Both the position numbers and the translations under genes were made by a program. Shown here in pieces: positions 20,043 to 29,686 of a DNA stretch of 64,000 bases. The stretch is taken from NCBI GenBank assembly GCA_963693305.1, contig OY855908.1, positions 31,742,305-31,806,304 on the forward strand. The letters run 5' to 3'. Source of the stretch: Meandrina meandrites. Taxonomy: Eukaryota > Cnidaria > Anthozoa > Scleractinia > Meandrinidae. Positions within the stretch are counted from its first letter, which is position 1; every line of letters begins with the position of its first letter. The notes under the pieces were generated by a model. It did not search any database, was not told where the DNA came from, and saw only the letters and a list, made by a program, of their open reading frames with translations.

Positions 20043-20169
20043 TTATTTATTAAGCGAGGGGTTTTTTTAATACAAATCTTTTCAGTCTTTTATACAAATA
20101 TTGTTTGGTAAAAAAAAAAAATTTTTAGTTTGTTAAAAATATTTTTACAAAAAATACTTTATCAGTAAT
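20043..20169. other. A/T-rich intergenic gap between ATPase and capsid genes
   Basis: 127 bp, mostly A/T homopolymers. A TATTAAAAAAAC stretch about 20 nt before the ATPase start may stand in for the promoter box. Nothing else seen. Confidence 0.4.
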
Positions 20170-21411
20170 TTAATATTTTATTGACTTCAACTCTGTGTTC
20201 ATAATCTCCATCAAAGCGTCAGCGACCACAAACATATGACATTTGATGTTTCCCGTTCCGCCGGTCTTTCGTCTGATCTCCAACTTGACACCGTCTCGCG
20301 TGTTGTTTACGTGAAGGCCTCCTCCGTGGATTGAGTTATCAGAGAAGGTTCTCAAATCGATCCAGAGAGCGAACTTGTCTGCATAGAAATCCTCCTCTTT
20401 CATCTTACCCGCTCTACCCATTCTTCTCTTGATTGACTCCCAAAAGTCGGTCGGAATCATTCCCTTTGAGTAGAGTTGATTAGGCATGCCGTCGATGTTT
20501 ATGTTGACTGATTTGATGTCAGGATTGACAAACTTCTCAGAGTCTCGTTTTCCCTCATCATAATCTTCTTCAAACAGACAGAAAATTCCCGTCATTGATC
20601 TCCTCGGAAGATTGACGTGCTCGTTAATTATGCTGTCGTTCGGTTTTGAGATAGAGATCGTTTTGTGAAGGATTACGTTCTCGTAGTAGAATCCTTTACC
20701 TACCTGATAGGAAGAGGTAGCCTCACTTGACAGGTCTTCACTCGTTATGCATCGATACTCTAACTCAATGTTCGTCAATTTATAGGTTGGCGGTGTCTTT
20801 TTCTCTTCCGCTTTATCATGATTTACGATGTCATCAACCTTCGGCAGAGTGATCTCAAACGTCAATGGATGAGGAAGAGCCTTCGGATAAAAAGCACCGT
20901 GATCACTGAGAACAGTATGGTCGAGAGGTATAACGTACTTGTGGTTGTGAATCGCGGCGAGGGCGACCTCCTTCGCGTTAGAGGTGCTCTTATCACCTGC
21001 GTTCGTTCGAAGTTTTCTCATATTCACTGATGAGATTCCCTGTTTTAATCTGTCCTCTCTATCCTCGAGAAAGAGATCATGATAGGTCTGAAATAGATCG
21101 TATCTCTCTGTGGTCTGAAGTGTCTCACCGCCGAAAGATACCTTGAGTTGACAGACGAGGTTTCTCCCGACATTATTAACGATGGTGTTGTTAGCATGAC
21201 CTCCTATTTTCAAGTCAAAGAGAAGATTAACACTTCCCGGAACAATCACCACGTTGTCTGTAAGTTTGGGAATGTTTCCAGTAATTTTCTCACCGGGATT
21301 ACGTGATGACGGATTAAATGTGATCCTGTTAAGAGATGACTCCGCCTTCAAGCCAAACGGTTCTCGAGGAACTCGGTTAGGGTTGATAATCTCTGATATA
21401 ACCTGCGACAT
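20170..21411 (-). CDS. Probable major capsid protein (F54H12.2-like family)
   Basis: 413 residues rich in beta-strand patterns with conserved-looking turns (NNTIVNNVGRNLVCQLKV, LSDHGAFYPKALPHPL). I recall this kind of sequence from metazoan proteins annotated as 'uncharacterized protein F54H12.2-like', many of which sit in Polinton-type elements next to the packaging ATPase. That position, length and absence of membrane segments favour a jelly-roll capsid subunit; the fold itself is inferred. It is divergently arranged with the integrase across a 27-bp gap holding paired TTTAAA-type boxes. The frame is intact. Confidence 0.65.
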   Translation of the reverse strand: MSQVISEIINPNRVPREPFGLKAESSLNRITFNPSSRNPGEKITGNIPKLTDNVVIVPGSVNLLFDLKIGGHANNTIVNNVGRNLVCQLKVSFGGETLQTTERYDLFQTYHDLFLEDREDRLKQGISSVNMRKLRTNAGDKSTSNAKEVALAAIHNHKYVIPLDHTVLSDHGAFYPKALPHPLTFEITLPKVDDIVNHDKAEEKKTPPTYKLTNIELEYRCITSEDLSSEATSSYQVGKGFYYENVILHKTISISKPNDSIINEHVNLPRRSMTGIFCLFEEDYDEGKRDSEKFVNPDIKSVNINIDGMPNQLYSKGMIPTDFWESIKRRMGRAGKMKEEDFYADKFALWIDLRTFSDNSIHGGGLHVNNTRDGVKLEIRRKTGGTGNIKCHMFVVADALMEIMNTELKSIKY

Positions 21412-21438
21412 TTTAAAAGAGAGAAAGATTATTTTTAA
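21412..21438. promoter_or_regulatory. 27-bp bidirectional promoter candidate
   Basis: The whole gap between capsid and integrase start codons. It contains TTTTAAAAGA on the integrase side and, read the other way, a TTTAAAAAT box for the capsid gene, each about 20-27 nt from the start it would serve. Each box abuts the other gene's ATG. Confidence 0.55.
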
Positions 21439-22431
21439 ATGAGTAATTTGAAAACTATCGTTAACAGCCTTATGAGAAAAATATATTATAGCACCGAAGG
21501 TTATTGGAAAGGGTACTCTGCGGTATCTAAGTTGGCTTCCGCGGCCAAGGTGAGTGAGGCTGAGGCGAGAGATTGGTTGGAGAGACAGGCAATTTGGCAG
21601 ATCTATTTACCACCGCCAAAGTATGTACCGAGACCTCATTGGACTGTTGATAAACCGAATGATATTCACCAGGCAGGTCTTCTGTTTCTTCCTCATGATA
21701 GGGTCGGCAGAAAGACCTTTCGTTACGCTTTGGTTGTGATTGATGTTGCCTCGAGATATAAAGATGCTGAGGCGTTAACATCGAAAGAGAGTCAAGAGGT
21801 TGCGAAAGCTTTTGATAAGATCTACTCAAGAAAACTTCGTTGGCCAAAGACACTGATTGTCGATCCCGGTAAAGAGTTTATGGGTCATGTGACGAGATTA
21901 ATGGATAGACATAATGTGAAGATACAGAGAAGCGAAGCGGGTAATCATCGAGCTCAGGCATTTGTTGAGAGAGCGAACAGGACTTTGGGAGAGAGACTGT
22001 TTAGCCATCAGTATGCGCAAGAAATGATTAGTGACGAGAGATCACGAGTCTGGGTGAAGAGATTACCCGCCGTTATGAAAGCGTTGAACTCTGAGGTGAT
22101 CAGGATCACAAGAAAAGAACCTGATGAAGCTGTCGGTTTAAAAGAGGTCGACATAAAACAGGTAAATTACAAAAGACCTGTCGGATTAAAAGAGAAGAGA
22201 TTGCCTCCCGGTGTTCAGGTAAGGTATCTTCTCTCTCCCGGCGAAGATGAGGGAGGAGAGAGAAGAAGAGCAACCGATCCGATCTGGAGTATTGAGGTTT
22301 ATAATATAACTCGTGTGGTGATCTCTACAGATCAACCTGTGTTATATTATCTTCAAGACGGACCGAAGAGATCGTTTGTGAGAGAAGAGCTTCAAGTTGT
22401 GCCATCAGACACCGAATTACCTCCCCTATGA
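21439..22431 (+). CDS. RVE-type Polinton integrase, first catalytic Asp replaced
   Basis: 330 residues. The RNase H-fold core has D142 (in VDPGKEF) and E177 (in FVERANRT), separated by exactly 35 positions, the D,D35E spacing of retroviral-type integrases. At the position of the first catalytic aspartate, in the strand HQAGLLFL, residue 80 is glycine, which should abolish catalysis. A C-terminal SH3/chromo-like beta region (about 290-325) is present, as in other Polinton integrases. The protein would insert the element and make the short target duplication. It is the only long rightward gene, starts 27 bp from the capsid gene, and its last 40 bp overlap the polymerase 3' end tail-to-tail. Confidence 0.88.
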   Translation: MSNLKTIVNSLMRKIYYSTEGYWKGYSAVSKLASAAKVSEAEARDWLERQAIWQIYLPPPKYVPRPHWTVDKPNDIHQAGLLFLPHDRVGRKTFRYALVVIDVASRYKDAEALTSKESQEVAKAFDKIYSRKLRWPKTLIVDPGKEFMGHVTRLMDRHNVKIQRSEAGNHRAQAFVERANRTLGERLFSHQYAQEMISDERSRVWVKRLPAVMKALNSEVIRITRKEPDEAVGLKEVDIKQVNYKRPVGLKEKRLPPGVQVRYLLSPGEDEGGERRRATDPIWSIEVYNITRVVISTDQPVLYYLQDGPKRSFVREELQVVPSDTELPPL

Positions 22432-25400
22432 CCGTGAGCGAAGGTATGAATGTTATCCTCCCGTATGATTCTTTTATCATCAAAAGGAGAGAGAGCAATC
22501 TTGTTAACCGTCTCGGTGTACATGGTGTGAAGATGACTTCTGATGACATTCATCTTTCTCATAGCGGGTTTATTATCGAATAAGCAGTTTTTATAATCGT
22601 TAAAACTTATAGTCTTCTTTATGACCGCCTTCTTCACTCCCTTACACTTCTTCTCCTCGTAAGACTCCTCTACTCTGTATGAGTAGAGTTTGGCCCTTAG
22701 TCCGACAAACTCTGCGATCTGTTTACCTGCAGCCTCGTCTTTGAACATGCTGATTACCTTCTTGTTTACTCCTGTGAGTATACCGCTTGGGTGATTCTTC
22801 GGGTAATTACTCGTGTCAAACTTCTCTTTTACATCAGAAGAGATGTCTCTGTAAAAATCTTTTGTCTCTATCTCGTAGGCGAGGCTGTCCGTGTCTGTGA
22901 ATAAGAGTTTAGCATTCTCTCCATACTTTGGTTTGATGTAATTATAATGAAAATCATACATAAGGGTCTTACTCAGATCGAGGATTGACATTCCGAGGTA
23001 GACGGGTTTATTAAACTTTAGACTGACCTTCTTCATATGAACTGCCGCAAGATTCTTTGAGAAGATTGTATGGTGTTGATAATTGGGTTTACATGTCAAC
23101 TTCTTTGCCTGAGATTCTCGTGTGACCAATCTTATGTCGACTCTGTTTCTGATGTTCTCCATAGTCTTTCCGAATACGGAGTTATTCATCAACTTGAAAA
23201 AGTCTTTCTCAAAATCGTTGGTTGCCTTGGCTCTGAGATCGGTGTTAAGATTGATGTAGGGCTTTAGCCACGCTGACTCATCGAATGTGATCCCTCTGTG
23301 AATCTTGGTAAGTTTAAGACCGAGAGAGAGAGAGAGTTTGAGAGTTTCGTGATGAATTACGTACTTTGTTTTATCGTTAAGATTTGGGATTCATTTCTCC
23401 ACCTTATTCACGGTTACTCTCTCTGGTGCTAACGGATAATCGTTATGCAGGTCATGAAGTTTCTCAGGGTACTCCAAGTCGACCTCAAGTATGCATGGCA
23501 TACTCTCCCAATCCTTCATCTCTTCTTCATTCATCCATTCAAACATGTCAGTCGGCAGAGGTTTACTCATTGCCCAACCGTAGAGATTGTTTGCGTCGAG
23601 ATAAGAGATGTACTTTGTCGGTTGATCAGGATCGTAATCTTTCATGTAAGGGTTGTTTGCCTTTCCGTATCTCGTCGAAATCATAGACACTCCCCCTCGA
23701 ATTCCTTTCTCTACCATCATCAACATCTCGTAATCGGTTAATAACTCCAGTCTGACCTTGGTGATCTTTAAACACGCATCCCATGCAAGACCTGGCGCTG
23801 TGTAATAGAATGCAGGATCGAGAGAGTAATTATCAAGGCATACATCCCTGAAGTTTTCAAAGACATCAGATAAAAGGAGAACATCAGACTTGAGATAGAG
23901 GTCATGGTAATCTCTCATGGTCTTCATTTTAAAGGTTTCCCAGACATTCTGTGCGTGTTGATAATCCTCATCTGAGATTCCGCTGTCATTAAGAACTGAG
24001 TGAAATGCCTCTTTAGGAGGAAGGTTATCGGCAGAGAGTCTGTTAAAGTTATCAAACCAATCGTATGGAAAGACACCCTTTCTTAATAGAAGGTTTAACT
24101 CATCACCTTCATAAAATTCTGTAAGATTTTTAAAAGACTCTTTCGGAAGATTCTTTACCAAACTGTCGAGGCTGGCCGCCATGAATTTAAAAGAGTCGAT
24201 GAATCTTATGTTACGATTTACATCTACCTCTTCTCCTTCCTCATCAGTGAACGTGTCTACCAAGATCTGCTTTGTAAATGAGATGTACTTCTCTTCATTA
24301 TTGGGTATGCAGTTTATCTTTCCCTCTGATTTACCGAGGTTTTTAATAAAGAGATGACTGTCGTAACCGGAGAGATTGTGAAAGATTACGGGATAGAACT
24401 TGGGTAGCCTGTACTTTGAATTACATATGCTATGGGCTGCACCTCTAAACTTTCCGGTGAGATGACAATGATCGCGAACCTTTACATCTTCATCTAGCTC
24501 TTTCTCACAGATGTGACAGTGAGTTGCCTTTTTATAGTTAATCTTATCCTCCCGCGTCATCACAATCTTTTTCGGTTCTTTAAACTTGTTGTATATCTCC
24601 TTGATATCTTTCTCTAAAGACTCGATAAATAACTGAGGGACATCATCGTTCGGTGATTCAGCTGTGTACTTTACAAGCTTGGGAGAGAAAAGGTTATCAT
24701 CGAAGCATTTGATAAGATAACTGAAACCTGAGGGTTTATGCTTTTGGTATCGGTTGGTAAAGCTTTTACCGTCATCAGGTTGACAAGTGTCTATCTTCTC
24801 TGTGAAGCATTCAAAATCAGCGTATACGACGAAGGGAACTCTCTGCTTTTTATAATGATTTTCAAAATAAATGTATTCAGGTCCTATGAATTCCCCTTCT
24901 TCATCTTTAAACATTGGCATCTCAATCTTGACAGCCTCGTTATTCTGACAGTATTCAGTATGCTTCTCGAGTGATTTTACCGAGTGAAACGAGTTTAGGC
25001 ATCTATAGCAGAAATGCAGTTTATGTTGGTGATTATTAATCTCAGAAGATAAAAGTCTCGACATGTTTTTGATCCAACAGTAGTGATTTGTCTCTTCGTT
25101 AGCGATAAGGAGAAGGTTTATCACCTGTTCACAATTCTGTTCACAAGGGTGCTCACAAGAGTTCTCATTCTTTTTGCTTATCCTCAGAGGGTAAACAACA
25201 TCTTCATAACCGAATACATTGATTGCGTAATTGTTATGTTTTTCAAACTTATCTATCTGTTTAAGTGATACAGGAAACTCGATACCTGTCCAGTCAAACT
25301 TTTCTGAATCTTTTCTCATCTGTTTACTCAGTCTCTCTGCATTTTTCTTTTTAGGAAACACTGCTGAGGTTACTGCCCATTTAAAACACTCATTATCATT

Positions 25401-25793
25401 CTCATTCTGTACGTTAATGATCGCCTTCTTTTTGTATAAACTTCTTGGTAAGAGAATGTAAGAAGAGGCTGAGAGAGGATTGAAAGGGTTAATGTTGATG
25501 TCAAGGTGTTCGACTCGGTCGAATTGCCAACCTGAGCCTCTGTTATGAAAATTCTGAATCAATTCAAAGATTCGACTAGTCATCGTATTGTATTGGTCAG
25601 AGAGATCGGTTGCCTCTGTTATTATCACCGGGTCTGTGGGAAAGAACCATATGTTAATGTCTATGTTGCCGGTTGCAGGATTCTCTTTGGTAAACCTTAC
25701 GGTGAGAATTAACTTGACTTTGATAGATCCCTTACTCTTTATGAGATTTAGAACCCCCGGTTTTACGCTATTAATAAATGTCTTTTCATCCAT
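22392..25793 (-). CDS. Protein-primed family B DNA polymerase, interrupted by in-frame TGA
   Basis: One reading frame of about 1,130 codons with a single TGA at 23391-23393. Before the TGA: a C2H2-like finger (CYRCLNSFHSVKSLEKH), exonuclease motifs (YADFECF; NLSGYDSH; YLKSDVLLLSD), a Cys/His cluster (HCHICEK...HCHLTGKF) and polymerase motif A (LDANNLYGWAM). After it: motif B (MNNSVFGKTMEN) and motif C (LFTDTDSLAYE). This is the DNA_pol_B_2 type that copies linear genomes from a terminal-protein primer. The stop separates motif A from B and C, so this copy cannot make a whole enzyme without readthrough. The frame also continues upstream without an ATG to another TGA at 26034, beyond which lies the SAP region. 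Confidence 0.9.
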
Positions 25794-26033
25794 ACCGTCT
25801 ACTCCGTCTACTCTAAATGTTTTAAAATAACCCTTTATGGCTGTCTTATACTCTTTGGGTGTGAGGTTATCATATCTCTTAAATATACGGTTTACTGTCT
25901 CTTTTAGACTGTTGACTCTTTTATTTACAGTCTTTTTAATAGGCTCTGGGACTTGAGATATTATCCAGTCTGCAAACTTGTTTATCTCTCTCTTTACCGG
26001 CTTTGCAGCCTTTAAGGCAAGATTCTTCAGTTG

Positions 26034-26261
26034 TCATACTTTAGAGGGATTTTCAGGTTTTGACGGTTTGAGGATAGGGATATCAATCTCAGGTATTGGT
26101 TGATCGATTATGTTCAGAGGTATGGGAGGATCTTCAGGTTGTGAAGGTTGACCCAACGGAGTTAACACCTCGATCAGCTCCGCTTTACGCATTCTATAAT
26201 AACCTTTGATGCCTCGCTCTTTGGCGAGAGCCTTCAAATCTTTGACTTTAAAATTCTCCAT
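26034..26261 (-). CDS. N-terminal SAP region of the polymerase frame
   Basis: 75 residues: a SAP DNA-binding motif (1-31) and a proline-rich linker with repeated Ile/Pro/Leu blocks. It ends at a TGA in the same phase as the polymerase 156 codons downstream, with open sequence between. I infer it was the N-terminus of the polymerase protein, cut by a nonsense mutation. The first 30 codons lie in the terminal inverted repeat. A TTAAAGA box is at 26284-26290. It may still be made as a separate small DNA-binding protein. Confidence 0.7.
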   Translation of the reverse strand: MENFKVKDLKALAKERGIKGYYRMRKAELIEVLTPLGQPSQPEDPPIPLNIIDQPIPEIDIPILKPSKPENPSKV

Positions 26262-26420
26262 TGATTATATTAATTCATTTAATTCTTTAAGTCATTTTTC
26301 TTAAAAATATTTTTAAAAATGAAAAATGAAAAAATTTTCAAAAATTCAAAAATTTAAAAAAATCAAAAAATCAAATTTTAAAAAAATGAATTGAGCCAGG
26401 AGCGGCAGATCCACCCTACT
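26173..26420 (-). repeat. Right terminal inverted repeat of Polinton
   Basis: Mirror of 11541-11788. It contains the probable promoter box (26284-26290) and start codon (26261) of the SAP-polymerase frame, so the element's replication gene begins inside its own terminus. Protein-primed replication would start at these ends. Confidence 0.95.
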
Positions 26421-26425
26421 TTAAC
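26421..26425. repeat. Target site duplication (right), TTAAC
   Basis: Direct repeat of 11536-11540, immediately outside the right inverted repeat. Confidence 0.75.
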
Positions 26426-27396
26426 AATTATTCCATGAGCCCGCGTTGGATACGAGGTGGTAAATAGCCAACGAGGCGCGCAGCGCCGAGTTGGCTATAA
26501 CCACTCGTATCCAACAAGGGCGAACGGAATAATTGTTTTATTAAATTCTTCTTTAGTATAAATCAACTGGATATTTCATTTTGATGTAAACGAAGTGATA
26601 GTATGAGGAGGCGGGAAAATTTGTGGCGCGGTGTTCACTTTTTGAGTTGAATGAAACACGCGAGGAAAGCGAGCGAGCGAGTGTTCTTCTGAAGATTTTC
26701 CTCGCAAAATCTCCTCGTAAATCGTCTTTTCATCCTGGAAAATTGTGACAACAATTAAGGTTTACGGGAAGATCCGAAGCAATAGCTTTTCTGGAAATTA
26801 CACGCCTTGTGCAAGACGAGCGAAGCAAGTGTTTACATATTGTACTTGCTCCACGGCTGTCATCAAGACTACTACATTATGCTGAAACGAAATTGCACTC
26901 AGATTCGATGAAGTTTATTGAAGTATAAAAGGACAAGATCAAGATTGAAAGGTAACAAACTTAATTGAAGTGCTGAGCCTAATTTTACGTCGAACACTGA
27001 ATGAAATTGTGTCAGTTTTCTGGTCTTCCCGTAAATTATTTGCTGTTTTCTTCTTTGTTCAGTCGCTCTTGTTGTACATTTACAAGTATTTTTAATTAAA
27101 CATTTCGCATCAATCCTTTCAGTTTTACGTAGTTGAGTCAACTATGGCATTTTGTGGTATTTGTGTAGTTTTAGGGAAGACACTGTCGATTATTTCTTGT
27201 ACAAGCTTATAAAGCTTGCCAAATTTGCCATTTTTCTGATGGAACTTTCGCTTCCCGCAGGAAAATTTTTAAACTGAGCGGCACTTGCCGCACTCGTTTC
27301 CCATATAAGGTCAAACGCAGGTATAATGGCTGATAACCGAGATCTAGTGAACCAATCAGAAAGCTAGAATTGCATTATCCGAGGTTGAGAATTTAA
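26426..27396. repeat. Inserted repeat with large hairpin, host of the Polinton
   Basis: Absent from the uninterrupted copy at 40915-40925, so this ~970 bp (with TTAAC) is an insertion in unit 1. It starts with an inverted repeat: AACAATTATTCC...GTTGGATACGAG (26423-26455) matched by CTCGTATCCAAC...GGAATAATTGTT (26502-26535). The rest is non-coding. The Polinton sits within the first five bases of this repeat. Host sequence resumes without a clear target duplication, and its superfamily is unknown. Confidence 0.55.
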
Positions 27397-28573
27397 TAAT
27401 ACGAAATATCCCTCGATCGAGTCACTTCTATTTTCTCGGAGTAAAAGGCTCGTGAGTATACCAAGAAAATACAAATGACAAGTGGCATATCCATGGTATA
27501 CCACGAGAAAGTGTTCCATAACTATTTCATACCATGCCATAGAAAATGCGCTTACTAAATTTCGTCGGGAATAAGTTTGCAGCGCACGATGGGAAAGTTG
27601 GTTATGGTCGATATACACCAACGGCTTTCCTGTATTCTCATTGGCTGTATTTTCAATGGCATGGCATAAGTTCATCCTCAAAAGGCTTTTCAGAACTAAT
27701 TTACAACAAGTGATATGAAACGCTTATTTACATGACGGTATAAAACTAATGCTAGTACGAAGTCTTATGTAAGCTTCAGTCAAGATAACTCAGTGACCCT
27801 ATATTGCCATAACAGCAATGTGTTAATCAGTTATCTGGTCTTGCCATTTATACTGCAAACAAAAAACAATTAGAGAAAGCTAGAGCTCTTTCTCGCGCGT
27901 TCTCTAGCTGGTGCGAGTGACCGCAGGCTGTGAGTGAAATATAATTTTGAGCAAATGCTTTTCAGCGGTCCTGCTTGAAGAGAAATAAACAACAAACATG
28001 ATTTTCTAGTCCGTATAGACCTGCCCAAGACAAATATCGCAAATGGGCGTCTTTGTTTCTTGTGCTCTCAGTGTAACAAAATAAAATTCTAGGCCCTATA
28101 AAGTTCATTTTGAAATAACCTCTGTTGGATTTCTAGAGGTAATTTCCTTTCCTTTCTCAAGTGTAGTTTAAATGTATTTCAACGAAACTGAGTATAAGAA
28201 AAAAATTCGAGTACAGCCTTAAGCAGTTTCCTTTACTTGAGTCGATTTGAATTGGAAACAAAGAAAACTGTTGGCCCTTTGATATACCGCCGGGTTTTTC
28301 TAGTCTATATGTATCCTCTTATGTGACCTTTCCTTTGCTTGTCTTTCTAATAACAAAGCAGCAAAACCCTTTGATAGTACTTGCAACAGTTAAATAAATA
28401 CACTAAAGGGTAATTTTTAACTTATACCAAGCTGCGCAGAAAGCCTGCAGTATTTTTTGCATGCAAACACCTCTAGGACTGTGGCCGTTGCATTTTGTCT
28501 TCTTCAAATTAAACCAAACCTCAATACCCGTACAAGTTGTAAGCTGGCGAATTGTTATAAAATTGTTGTTTGG
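27397..28573. repeat. XKR segmental unit 1, right part (non-coding)
   Basis: Continuation of unit 1 after the insertions, matching 40917-42070 and 46305-47860. It lies downstream of the XKR gene and holds its presumed 3' UTR. No other gene seen. Confidence 0.65.
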
Positions 28574-29686
28574 TCATGAATTGTCAGCATCGGCTCTGCT
28601 TTCTTTTAGTAACACACGAAAGTGGATAACTCTCACTACCGAGCCAAGAACACTGAACAAGCACACGCAGACTGTGACTGGTAACGAGTACCAGGTGTTG
28701 GAGTGTTCGCTAAAATAGAACAACAGGATCATGACAAAGTTTTCTAGAACGAACAGAACATTAGAAAATAGTTGCATTCTTTTCCGGGGAATCTTCGGGT
28801 TTTCTAATTCGAGGAAGTGTATCACTGCTGAAGTGTCATCTCTTAGCCAGTTGAGGCAAAAAAATAATGCCAAATTAGCAAATCCTATGACGAAATCGCA
28901 TTGGCCCTCTCGGCAAAACCAAAGAGTGTCAGCTGTCACTATCGCAGAAGTATGAAACAACAAGACGCCGACAACCCACCACTTGTAGCTGACGGTGAAG
29001 TAACAAACGGCAAATAGTCGACTGCTCAGTAGAAATATGTGTGTTACAAAGATAGCAATTTTGTGTTTTATTTTCAGCTTATCCAATACTTCGCCATGCA
29101 AAAACTCATCAGCGGTTGTGAACGCCCAAGCTAGACTAAGGAAAGAGACAGGTAAAGAAATGATTTGAATAATCTCCACCGGTTCCTCTTGAACACTCAC
29201 GGCGTACAGCTGGATTATAAACTGAGGGGCTGATTCAAGAACTGACTCCAACAGCACAGCATAGTCGATGTGCCCCAGTAGTTCAATAGCTTCCTTGTTG
29301 GCCGAGTCGATTTCATCGCCACGCCACCATTTCATCAAGCAGTAAACAAACCCTTGCAGTCTCGCGAAGGCGGCTGAAAATGGATGAAAACCACAAAGAA
29401 TAGTTTGGGTGCGTTGTCTACTGCCACTGTATTGTGATACTTCTTCATCCCTGAAAGACCAGTACACTATCGCGAACACAAAACACGGCAAAATAACAAA
29501 AGCGAGCCCCACGCCAAACCATGTCTTGTGATCCGTGCGGTAGAATTCCACCAGTGTGAGTATGTCGGTGATCGGGTCAGCAATACTCAAAATAGCTCCA
29601 ACAAGAAGCAGAAAAGGTCTGTACCACTTGAGATCCACTACTCCCATTCTGAACAAAACTTTGGTATCTTTCCTTTGTGTATTCAC
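28574..29686 (-). CDS. XK-related (XKR-like) multi-pass membrane protein, copy 1
   Basis: 370 residues in one exon with about eight to nine hydrophobic helices. The early ADPITDILTLVEF helix and the ESAPQFIIQLYAVSVQ segment are signatures of the XK/XKR family, whose members include phospholipid scramblases activated in apoptosis and the XK protein partnered with VPS13A. A TVSYKWW loop and the late VLFVLENFVMILLFYFSEHS helix are also conserved in all four local copies. The frame is intact with a short polar C-terminus. It belongs to a tandem array made by segmental duplication. Substrate and caspase control cannot be judged. Confidence 0.8.
   Translation of the reverse strand: MNTQRKDTKVLFRMGVVDLKWYRPFLLLVGAILSIADPITDILTLVEFYRTDHKTWFGVGLAFVILPCFVFAIVYWSFRDEEVSQYSGSRQRTQTILCGFHPFSAAFARLQGFVYCLMKWWRGDEIDSANKEAIELLGHIDYAVLLESVLESAPQFIIQLYAVSVQEEPVEIIQIISLPVSFLSLAWAFTTADEFLHGEVLDKLKIKHKIAIFVTHIFLLSSRLFAVCYFTVSYKWWVVGVLLFHTSAIVTADTLWFCREGQCDFVIGFANLALFFCLNWLRDDTSAVIHFLELENPKIPRKRMQLFSNVLFVLENFVMILLFYFSEHSNTWYSLPVTVCVCLFSVLGSVVRVIHFRVLLKESRADADNS

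Larger units (their letters stand above)
11541..26420. mobile_element. Polinton/Maverick-type virus-like transposon, complete end to end
   Basis: A 14,880-bp element bounded by 248-bp inverted repeats and a direct TTAAC on each side (11536-11540, 26421-26425). It begins with AG, as Polintons do. It encodes the class signature: protein-primed PolB, RVE integrase and packaging ATPase, plus a capsid-like protein and a fibre-like protein. Apart from two small frames at the left end and the integrase, all genes point left. PolB and integrase converge and overlap by 40 bp. Canonical Polintons also carry an adenain-like protease, which I could not find. Several genes carry inactivating changes, so this copy is probably not autonomous now. 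Confidence 0.93.

Noticed and set aside
11541..26420. Free viral or bacterial contaminant contig
   Set aside because: The element is flanked on both sides by the same host segmental unit and a target duplication, so it is integrated.
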